Source of the DNA: Bacteroidales bacterium
GTDB lineage: Bacteria; Bacteroidota; Bacteroidia; Bacteroidales; Bacteroidaceae
Assembly (NCBI GenBank): GCA_015060905.1
Contig: SUXQ01000005.1
Location: forward strand, 73,670 to 137,669
Length of the DNA stretch: 64,000 nt
Reading direction: 5' to 3'
Numbering within the stretch: position 1 is the stretch's first letter; each line of letters opens with the position of its first letter. Below the pieces are notes generated by a model. It ran no database searches and was not told the DNA's origin. It was given only the letters and a program-made list of their open reading frames with translations. Below are positions 56,539 to 64,000 of this stretch, one piece after another. The position numbers and the translations under genes were made by a program.

Positions 56539-59500
56539 CTATTTTGGTAATGTGAAACGTATCAAAGTGCCCTCTTCGTGAGCAACAGCCTCCATACGTC
56601 CACCATAAAGTCCCATATAATCTTCGTGTATTCTTACAATCTCCTTTGCCACAAGAAAGCCCGTGCCTGTAACACCGTCACCATCGTTCCCAAGATTAAG
56701 AGCAGAGGGCACAAACATTGCAGCCATTGTTTCACTATCAATATGACGACGAGCATCGAGCAGTTCCACCAAAAGAGTATCTTTATTGTCAATGGCGCGT
56801 ATAGTAAGTTTGCCATCGAGCCTGACAGCTATAAGCTCATCGAACAGCGACTCGAGCAAGAAACATACAAGCTCTTTATCGCCATAAAAATACTCCCTGC
56901 CATCGGCACACTCTATTGTCAAGTTTAGGCCGCTACGACGGACGCGACGCATTGCAGCAGCCGCACATTCGGCAGCAACCTCGGCAAAAGAAATGCGTTG
57001 CGGCGTAAAAGCTGTGTCGTCCAATTGGTTAGTGGCACATGTTGTCAATATTCCATAAATGGTGCTATAATAGTCCATAAGTTCGCGCATGGCAAGAATC
57101 TTTTCGGTGCTTACAGGCGCATCATTCTCGCCATTATTCATCCGCTCCACAAGTTCGCGTATGCGGTTGGGATAATATATAGTCTCGTGCTTTATCATAG
57201 AGAGGCAATTATCCATCACCTGATTCTGCACGTGCAGCATATTTTCCTCGTACCTTATACGTTCACTCTCCTCGACAAGCTCGTCAAAGTTGCGATACTC
57301 GCGTGCCATGTCCACCGTAGCATGATAGCCCACAGTCGCCACGTATCCGGCAATAATTTCGAGCGTAATTCTTTCGTTCGCCGAAAAACGAGCCTCACTC
57401 TCGAGCACCATTGCACCTACGCATCTGTTTCCATCGCTAGCGGAGACAAGCAGTGGCAGTGCCATTGCCTTTCCATCGGCCGAAACAACCGACGCTGTTT
57501 TTTTATATGCCTTGTCGAGCAGAAACTCCATCTTCTCACTGTTTGCCGAACTTCCTGCAAAAGCAGTTGCGACTCCACCATGCGCAGCATCATAAAAATC
57601 CACACGCACGGCCGACACACGAAAAGGCTCACCGGTAGCATCAAGAAGTTCCCGGGCAAAGAGAGCAAGCAACTGCGCAGAATCTACCGACTTTCCGTTC
57701 ATTCTCTTTAGGAGCCGACGATTAACCTCGAGTGCCATATAAAGGTTCATTCTGTTTATTACACAATTCTTAAAATAGTAAAGCAAGGATGCAACAATCA
57801 GTATCAACAATACAGCCACACACAGCACCACCGCCACCTGTCGCACGTTGGCAATATGTCTAAGATTAACATAATAATTTTCGAGTTCTTTATCCTCGTG
57901 CACCAGACGATAGAGCGACGTATAAGCATTATTATTGTAGCGGTAGCCGTCCCACTGCTGCAGTACGAGCATCGCCACAGCCGCCTCGTTTCTAACATCA
58001 AGCATATTGTAAAAAATCTCTTCGACAAGAGAATCGCCCGAAAAGCCCTCGCGCCACCATTGAGCCTCGGCTGCCTCGCCGCGGCCATAAAGTGCGAGCG
58101 TGTCGCCACTGCCGCCATTCTTACGATAAAAAGCATTAAGTTCGTCCATCACCCGACGAGCATAGTGCAAGGTGCGATTATAATCCCCATCGACATTTGA
58201 AAGATAGACAGAGTCGGCAAGAGAGGTTACATTCTGTAAATCTTCGGCAGCAAAAAGCGGTGCGGGGAAAGAGATTAAAAGCAGCATTATCATGCGCATC
58301 ACCCCCTTAGGCAGACGGAAAGAGAAACGACTGCCCGAGCCTTTACGACTCTCTACATTCATGCGACAAACGGAAAATAAAGCATCGGTCTTTTTATATT
58401 TTTCTATAATACCTTTGCAGTTCATAAGTCCAAAGCCGCTGCCTTTGTTTTTAAGCGCATCGTCCCCGCCGTCGCGTCCTATTGAAGATGCGTCATACAC
58501 CTTTTCATCGAGAATCATGCGAACATCCTCGGCGGAAAGCCCAACGCCACTATCCTTGACGGCAACCTCGACACAATCATCCCTCTCCACAGCCGAAAGT
58601 TCCACAACCCCACCGGCCGGGGTAAATTTTGCCGCATTATCGGCAAGAGTGTTTATCATGAAAAGCGTAAGAGCCTTGTCGGCCTTGACAACAGCATCTG
58701 TGGGAACAACGTTCAATGTAAGGCCTTTCATTGCAAACGCCTGCTCGCCCTTAGCTATAATATCGAAAAGCCCTTGCAGAGCAAAATTTTCTATTGTAAG
58801 ATTCAGTTCGCCGCGACGCAACTTTATCCAGCGTTCAAGAATTATATTATACTCCTCTATTTTGTCTGTAAGTTCTGCAATATATGAAAGGCGTTCGCCG
58901 GACGTCACCCCTTTATTTTCATTCAACGCCAACATTCTTAATTCATTCGCAAGCCTGTCCATATAAGGCTTTATTCCTTTTGCGACAGAGAGAGAGGCTC
59001 TCTTAAGCACATTCCCTCTTTTGTGCCGGGCAAGATTGAGTGCGTATGACAAATTAAGTTCTTCCAGTCGTGTACGTTCGTCGCCCATATTCACCAAACG
59101 TTCCGCGTCACTCTTAGCCACCCTTATGTAAGGCAGCAAAAGTTCGACAAAGGTACGCTGCTCGCTGCCGAGCCTCGCAGATGACACTACACGCAGAAAC
59201 TCTTTCCTGCCACCGGAAGTTGTGCGCAACAGAAAATCAGTAGCATCATCCATAGGCTCATCCGATAAAATAGCTACACTGCGAACGCCACAAATAATAT
59301 TGGCAAAGGAATTATGCAGCAACAACGTAAGAGCCTCATTAACATCATTTTCGTCGGCAAATTCGTGATTAACGGGAAACGTTGCCAATTCTCGACAAAG
59401 TTTCAACACCCCCATAAGCATCGTTGCGTAACGTCTGTTACGGGCACGCCAACGACGCACCAGCACCACCGATACAACTATTGTAAAAACAAGAAGGATG

Positions 59501-60789
59501 GACAGAATTACAGCCCAACGGGAAATTTGTCCAACGCTGCGCACTGTCGTTTGCAGGCGACTCTCAATCTCCCTATTCTGACGGGTGACGCGCAACAGGT
59601 CGAGACAACTGTTTCTGTTCGCATCCGACGCCTCTTTATCGCCAAGAGCAGCATAAGCACACGAAATTTCGTTCCTGATAAGAAGCATACATTCGGGAAT
59701 ATTTACAACACCCGAAAGAGCCATGCGCTTAAGTTCGAGAGAATCCTCGGGCTGAAAAAGCGCATAAGCAGGCAATGTATCCGTACAACCATAATATTCT
59801 CGATAATAGGCGTTTACGCCATCAAGAGCATCACTGCAAGCATCAAGAGCATCATCATATTCGCCATTATACACGTGACACGATGCAAGCACCGCCAAAC
59901 TCTTTATTACCATGTACCGGTCGCCATAATCCTGAAAATCGTCAATAGCTCTTTCCACCAACCATCGTGGCAATTCCTCTGTCGGCAAAGTATCACTGTT
60001 CAAACGAGCCAGACGTCCGGGAGAGAGTTTTTGTATAGAATCTGAGACATATTTCTCGCGCAACATTGTTGCAAGCATCAGTTTATAATGCCCGGCGAGC
60101 CACTTATACTCCCCACTGCGAGTCGCCCCACGATAGAGCGTCGAAAATCGTTCGCTCAGGGTGTTGCTGCGTGACGCACTTGTCACAAGACCAGCATAGA
60201 ACATTGTTGCAGTGTCTGTTACCTGTGTGAGCCGGCCGGCAACAGCATCGGCACTTTTCTTATACTCGTCGTACAGCCCCAATGCCGCAAAATAATTTGC
60301 AGAAACTATATGATAATCAAGCTCCAGCATATTCAAACGCTCTTTCTGAGAAGGCAAAAGTGACTCTTCCTCGGAATTTATGCGACGCATCGAACGACGA
60401 GCATTTGCACGATAATCATAAAATTCTCTATTAGCCGACACTCTGTTACACAGACGCATCATTCCTATGTTTGCTTCCAAGCGGTCAAATTCATCATCGG
60501 CAACGGCAATTACACTGTCATACAGCACACATGCCCTTTTATAGTCCATTGCCATTGTTGCAGCATAAGCCTCGGCATTTGACAAAAAAGCCTCGTTGCC
60601 GACCGCCGCACGCGAGTGTGCCACAAGTTCGTCCAAACGGCTCTTGCTTATAAATTTCGACTCGTTGATACAATGGTACAAAGAATCGTTTCGTTGCCCC
60701 GACTGCATATTGTCTGCCGGCCTGTTGCAGGAGGTCTGCACAAGCAACAGCAACAACAAGAATAGTATGTGACGGCAACAGACGAGCAT
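56539..60789 (-). CDS. Tandem-duplicated hybrid-type sensor histidine kinase lipoprotein
   Basis: 1416 aa. Lipobox QTSC (Cys21), a TPR-like helical sensor (30-415), a membrane helix (about 420-445), a kinase core with NTLADNAAKF (N box), DSGVGLS (G1) and GSGFGL (G2). At about residue 832 a second signal-like helix (MIMLLLISFPAPLFA) opens a second sensor, with a membrane helix (983-1005), a GAF-like domain (1040-1170), an H-box-like IKHETIYYPNRI (near 1196) and a second ATPase domain that has diverged G boxes. This is the duplicated DUF5112/DUF5113-type architecture of Bacteroidetes, here in one continuous frame. The first H-box is unclear. Confidence 0.82.
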   Translation of the reverse strand: MLVCCRHILFLLLLLLVQTSCNRPADNMQSGQRNDSLYHCINESKFISKSRLDELVAHSRAAVGNEAFLSNAEAYAATMAMDYKRACVLYDSVIAVADDEFDRLEANIGMMRLCNRVSANREFYDYRANARRSMRRINSEEESLLPSQKERLNMLELDYHIVSANYFAALGLYDEYKKSADAVAGRLTQVTDTATMFYAGLVTSASRSNTLSERFSTLYRGATRSGEYKWLAGHYKLMLATMLREKYVSDSIQKLSPGRLARLNSDTLPTEELPRWLVERAIDDFQDYGDRYMVIKSLAVLASCHVYNGEYDDALDACSDALDGVNAYYREYYGCTDTLPAYALFQPEDSLELKRMALSGVVNIPECMLLIRNEISCAYAALGDKEASDANRNSCLDLLRVTRQNREIESRLQTTVRSVGQISRWAVILSILLVFTIVVSVVLVRRWRARNRRYATMLMGVLKLCRELATFPVNHEFADENDVNEALTLLLHNSFANIICGVRSVAILSDEPMDDATDFLLRTTSGGRKEFLRVVSSARLGSEQRTFVELLLPYIRVAKSDAERLVNMGDERTRLEELNLSYALNLARHKRGNVLKRASLSVAKGIKPYMDRLANELRMLALNENKGVTSGERLSYIAELTDKIEEYNIILERWIKLRRGELNLTIENFALQGLFDIIAKGEQAFAMKGLTLNVVPTDAVVKADKALTLFMINTLADNAAKFTPAGGVVELSAVERDDCVEVAVKDSGVGLSAEDVRMILDEKVYDASSIGRDGGDDALKNKGSGFGLMNCKGIIEKYKKTDALFSVCRMNVESRKGSGSRFSFRLPKGVMRMIMLLLISFPAPLFAAEDLQNVTSLADSVYLSNVDGDYNRTLHYARRVMDELNAFYRKNGGSGDTLALYGRGEAAEAQWWREGFSGDSLVEEIFYNMLDVRNEAAVAMLVLQQWDGYRYNNNAYTSLYRLVHEDKELENYYVNLRHIANVRQVAVVLCVAVLLILIVASLLYYFKNCVINRMNLYMALEVNRRLLKRMNGKSVDSAQLLALFARELLDATGEPFRVSAVRVDFYDAAHGGVATAFAGSSANSEKMEFLLDKAYKKTASVVSADGKAMALPLLVSASDGNRCVGAMVLESEARFSANERITLEIIAGYVATVGYHATVDMAREYRNFDELVEESERIRYEENMLHVQNQVMDNCLSMIKHETIYYPNRIRELVERMNNGENDAPVSTEKILAMRELMDYYSTIYGILTTCATNQLDDTAFTPQRISFAEVAAECAAAAMRRVRRSGLNLTIECADGREYFYGDKELVCFLLESLFDELIAVRLDGKLTIRAIDNKDTLLVELLDARRHIDSETMAAMFVPSALNLGNDGDGVTGTGFLVAKEIVRIHEDYMGLYGGRMEAVAHEEGTLIRFTLPK

Positions 60790-60942
60790 ATTCTTTTGTG
60801 TTTATTATGTGCTAAGATAATACAAGTTGGGCAATTAAAAAATTCTTTGTTCGTAATTTTCATATAACATTACAGGGGGCGGCCCCAAAAACAAAGTGGG
60901 ATGCCCATGTAATTTAATATCTGCTCGATATAAAAAATCAAG

Positions 60943-61007
60943 AATAACCATTTGGAAATTAGGAGTATAGCGATAATTATTGTAATATACTTATGATAGT
61001 GGTTATT
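60943..61007. other. Inverted repeat in the intergenic region ahead of the metal permease
   Basis: AATAACCA (60943-60950) and TGGTTATT (61000-61007) are inverted around a 49-bp AT-rich interior. The rest of 60790-61097 shows no gene. It lies upstream of the promoter box of the permease and could be a distant operator, or chance in AT-rich sequence. Confidence 0.3.
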
Positions 61008-61073
61008 TCATTTTTAAATTATTAAATCAAAATCTTTGCAAATAGGTTGCATTGGATTTTTTGTATATTTGCA

Positions 61074-61081
61074 ACTCAAAA
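61074..61081 (+). promoter_or_regulatory. -7 box for the metal permease gene
   Basis: TATATTTG, 16 bp upstream of the ATG at 61098. The leader is therefore very short. Confidence 0.6.
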
Positions 61082-61097
61082 TGATAAACGAACTACT

Positions 61098-62390
61098 ATG
61101 AAAGAAATTTTTCATCTTATTAACAGCATGGCTCCATACTTGCTTTTAGGATTTATGTTGGCCGGTATTATGCATGCATTTATCCCAAATAGATTGTATT
61201 GCAGATACTTGGGAGGAAAATCATTTCGCTCAGTATTTAATGCTGCATTGTTAGGAATCCCTCTTCCTTTGTGTTCTTGTGGAGTAATACCAACAGCAAT
61301 GTCTCTTCGTAAAGAAGGTGCTTCTAAAGGTGCAACGCTGTCCTTTTTGATTGCCACTCCACAGACAGGAGTTGATTCCATTATAGCTACATATTCTCTG
61401 ATGGGACTGCCATTTGCATTAATACGTCCATTTGCTGCTTTTGTAACAGCTCTATTGGGAGGAACTTTAATGAATAAATTGGATGAGGGACAGGAGGAGT
61501 TGAACAAGGTTTCAACCAGAACAACAGCTAAGATGGTACAAACATTTAGTCAAAAGGTGCGTTCTGCCATCTATTATGCTTTTGTTGAAATGATGCAGGA
61601 TATAGGCAAATGGCTTCTAATAGGTTTGATAGTTGCAGGTCTTATTACAGTTTTTGTTCCGGACTCTTTTTTTGCAATATTCTCGGATAAGCCTCTACTA
61701 AGTATGTTGCTTGTTTTGATCTTTGCAATTCCAATGTATCTATGTGCGACAGGGTCAATACCTATAGCAGTTGCACTCATGCTGAAAGGCCTATCTCCAG
61801 GAACAGCTCTCGTTCTATTAATGGCAGGACCTGCTGTCAACTTTGCTTCAATATTAGTTATAAGTAAAGTTATGGGTAAAAAGGCTTTAATATTGTATTT
61901 GATTTCGATAATACTTGGTGCTATAACATTTGGCCTTGGAATTGATTATCTTTTGCCGCGTGAATGGTTTACAACTCAATTAGAACAGATGCATTCTTGT
62001 CATGGAGAAGTTTTTTCATATTTTAATTTCTGCTGCTTCATTCTGCTTATGGTAATACTTACTAATGCATTTGTAAGAAAATATTTGGCTAAAGATAGAT
62101 TATGTTCCAACAATTGTACTTGTTCTACTCATTCAGATTCGCAAGAGAATGTAAAATTGTATCTCAAAATTAAAGGAATGCATTGTAATCATTGCAAGAA
62201 CAATGCTGAAAAAGCGATTCTTTCTGTTAGTGGAGTAAGGGATGTTCATATTGACCTAAATAGCGAAGTTACAATAATCTACGGCAATCCTAACAAAAAT
62301 AATATTACAAGTTCTTTGAAAAGTTTGGGGTTCGATGTTGTTTGGGAGTCTAATATAAACGATAAGGTTAATTGTAAATGTGGCGAGTAA
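61098..62390 (+). CDS. SO_0444-type metal efflux permease with C-terminal HMA domain
   Basis: 430 aa from the ATG at 61098; an upstream in-frame start at 61047 would precede the promoter box. Eight to ten membrane helices with the motif PLPLCSCGVIPTAMSLRKEG (near 50-70) typical of ArsP/SO_0444 permeases, plus a repeat MYLCATGSIPIAVALMLKG in the second half. A Cys-rich linker (CSNNCTCSTH) leads to a heavy-metal-associated domain with GMHCNHCKNNAEKAI (near 360), and it ends CKCGE. Probably exports Cu, Zn or another soft metal. No regulator such as ArsR is adjacent. Confidence 0.9.
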   Translation: MKEIFHLINSMAPYLLLGFMLAGIMHAFIPNRLYCRYLGGKSFRSVFNAALLGIPLPLCSCGVIPTAMSLRKEGASKGATLSFLIATPQTGVDSIIATYSLMGLPFALIRPFAAFVTALLGGTLMNKLDEGQEELNKVSTRTTAKMVQTFSQKVRSAIYYAFVEMMQDIGKWLLIGLIVAGLITVFVPDSFFAIFSDKPLLSMLLVLIFAIPMYLCATGSIPIAVALMLKGLSPGTALVLLMAGPAVNFASILVISKVMGKKALILYLISIILGAITFGLGIDYLLPREWFTTQLEQMHSCHGEVFSYFNFCCFILLMVILTNAFVRKYLAKDRLCSNNCTCSTHSDSQENVKLYLKIKGMHCNHCKNNAEKAILSVSGVRDVHIDLNSEVTIIYGNPNKNNITSSLKSLGFDVVWESNINDKVNCKCGE

Positions 62391-62524
62391 TAACGATGCC
62401 AACCTTTTAATCTCCAAAATACTTAATATGAAAAGAAATTGAGCATTCGCACCATCGTGCAGTCATAGGCTTTATTTCCAACACTTTAAACGCAATTACT
62501 GCGTATTGTTTCTTTGATAAAAAA

Positions 62525-62555
62525 CCGCCATTGACGTGGAATGAGTCAATGGCGG
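62525..62555 (-). terminator. Terminator of the GH51-like gene
   Basis: CCGCCATTGAC/GTCAATGGCGG, an 11-bp stem, with a run of T on the minus strand. It is 163 bp beyond the stop of the GH51-like gene. The intervening and following sequence (62391-62717) has no gene. Confidence 0.8.
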
Positions 62556-62717
62556 GCTGTTGTCTTTATTTTAAAGTATGCTTTTTTATTTATTGGAGTC
62601 GCAGATGGACTGCTTTCTCACGGTTGTAGTCCAATTTTAACATTCTTTAATCATTAACCTTGATACGCATTTATACAAAATAATATCGGACGTTAATTTA
62701 ATTCGCTAACAATCGTA

Positions 62718-64000
62718 CTAACGTCTGAGTTTGATTATTGTGTACGAGTAACGTGGGAAAGTATATCTTGCATTCTTTCTCGTGAGAGTGGCTTTTGATA
62801 CTTTGGGAGCGACATTCTGTTTATTATCTACACCATTAGTTTCTGTAAGGTCGCAACCACCAATACTCCACACCTGCGCACGAGACTTATAGTTGAAATT
62901 ATCAATATCGATTGCGCATGTTTGGTCATGTTCCGAAAGATTGACAACATAAACAAACAGCGAATCACCTTTATCGTTGATTTTTGCTGTTACATCTATG
63001 AGTTTTTCGTCACTGCTCGATGTTTCAACAACCTTCGTAAACCAATGTTTAGAAAGTTCTTCGTCAATATAAGCCGAAGGCATAAACCATATTTCATGAG
63101 AATTATAGTGGATGCGTCCCTGGTCCCACATATAATGCAAGCCATGAGGTTGGAAAGTATTTGCAGTTCCCATCATTTTGAAGTTATCACCGTAACGCTG
63201 TATCTTGTTGTAGTTGTGAGCATGCGCAAGACCGCGGAACCAATCGCAACGCCATCCATTCTCTTCCATAGGATGCAGATTGAGTTTAAAGCCGGGTATG
63301 TCAGCCTCTACATCGCGCTTAAGGTTCAGTCCCAACTGACGGAAGAATTTATCAGTAGATGCGAAGCCTAAGTCACCTCCATCGAAATGAGGGTCCCAAG
63401 CAAGCTTGTCGGCCTTACCCTGAGCCACGAACCAACGTATCAACTGAAGCACAAGTTCGTATTCGGGATTACCCTTTTCATATCTCTTGCTATGAAGGTT
63501 CAACGAGGTCATAATATTCATTTCCGGGTCTACCTTCCACGCTGCAAGAGCAAACTTCTTCATCTGCTCAATATATCCGCGAGTAATAAAGCGTTCATTG
63601 TCTACTTGTATATATTTAAGATTATACGGTTCGGGATGTCCATCGGCCACACGACGTGCGCCCCACTTAGTATCGGCCGAGCCATTTACATACTCTACAA
63701 AGTCGCTTATATCCTGCGATGTTTCGTCCAGACTCATTCCTATGATACAATCTGCACCAAGAACCTCGGCAAATTGCAACATCTCTATGAAAGCAAAGCT
63801 GTGGGTTGCGTAGGGAGAGAATCCGCTACGATAGGTTATACGACGCTCGTCTATGGGACCTAGCATCTTTTTCCAACGATAGTTGTAAGGGTCTGTGCCA
63901 CAATCTACCATAGAGCCATTGTAACGAATAACCTTTATACCTTGTCTTTTAACAGCATTGACAAAATCTTTTCGCAGAGGATAGCCGTTTACTCTGCCCC
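62718..64000 (-). CDS. GH51-like alpha-L-arabinofuranosidase, C-terminal part (5' end outside window)
   Basis: 427 residues are visible; the frame is open to the end of the window, so the N-terminus is missing. The pattern QFAEVLGADCIIGMSLDET... DFVEYVNGSADTKWGARRVADGHPEPYNLKYIQVDNERF matches the GH51 core, where the NE (in VDNER) supplies the acid/base Glu. The C-terminus (about 320-427) is a beta-sandwich. Releases arabinose from plant arabinan or arabinoxylan, although diverged members act otherwise. No Sus or other polysaccharide-utilisation gene is visible on this side. Confidence 0.82.
   Translation of the reverse strand, partial: GRVNGYPLRKDFVNAVKRQGIKVIRYNGSMVDCGTDPYNYRWKKMLGPIDERRITYRSGFSPYATHSFAFIEMLQFAEVLGADCIIGMSLDETSQDISDFVEYVNGSADTKWGARRVADGHPEPYNLKYIQVDNERFITRGYIEQMKKFALAAWKVDPEMNIMTSLNLHSKRYEKGNPEYELVLQLIRWFVAQGKADKLAWDPHFDGGDLGFASTDKFFRQLGLNLKRDVEADIPGFKLNLHPMEENGWRCDWFRGLAHAHNYNKIQRYGDNFKMMGTANTFQPHGLHYMWDQGRIHYNSHEIWFMPSAYIDEELSKHWFTKVVETSSSDEKLIDVTAKINDKGDSLFVYVVNLSEHDQTCAIDIDNFNYKSRAQVWSIGGCDLTETNGVDNKQNVAPKVSKATLTRKNARYTFPRYSYTIIKLRR

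Overview
The window comes from a member of the Bacteroidota, most likely order Bacteroidales. The evidence is the repeated Bacteroidetes-type -7 promoter box (TAnnTTTG) upstream of many genes, the near absence of Shine-Dalgarno sequences, and several families centred on this group: BACON and BspA-like domains, a sorting-domain-like C-terminus, a duplicated DUF5112/DUF5113-type sensor kinase, and very large exported proteins.

Layout. 1-3460: lysA (first codons only), aspartokinase, ftsE, an RluA-type pseudouridine synthase and a TetR regulator, all on the minus strand. 3649-5872: initiator tRNA, a Nudix hydrolase, a YbaN-like membrane protein, a NifX-like protein and a DUF1573 protein. 5888-23519: a 17.6-kb minus-strand block of exported proteins. 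It encodes an Ig-like protein with a sorting-domain-like C-terminus, an outer-membrane barrel, a giant protein of about 2465 aa with a Gly/Asp repeat linker, a fibronectin-III protein and two lipoproteins, with DUF1573 as its tail. No function is established for this block and it is the best candidate for an undescribed surface system. 23953-29281: a DUF2147 protein, a small lipoprotein, a modular M64 metallopeptidase lipoprotein, a candidate 6S-like structured RNA and a DUF3784-like membrane protein.

29496-33012: alpha/beta hydrolase, DUF819 transporter, Omp85-type barrel, tRNA-Glu. 33171-35084: nadA, a 199-bp MITE-like palindrome and a PAP2 phosphatase. 35166-40966: a four-gene exported operon (PEGA protein, LPP20-like protein, an unknown, and a transglutaminase-like protein with Pro-rich repeats), preceded by a second candidate structured RNA. 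41537-43289: phenylacetate-CoA ligase plus an ACT-domain protein. 43541-48985: RND efflux operon (adaptor, pump, TolC-type channel). 49045-51145: ketopantoate reductase and class II aldolase. 51368-55079: lytic transglycosylase overlapping a Dna2-like nuclease-helicase. 55099-60789: a tandem-duplicated sensor kinase, response regulator and membrane protein, all overlapping or tightly packed. 61098-62390: a metal permease fused to a heavy-metal-binding domain. 62718-64000: the 3' part of a GH51-like arabinofuranosidase.

Most of the window is housekeeping and cell-envelope genes. There are no rRNA genes, transposases, phage genes or CRISPR arrays.
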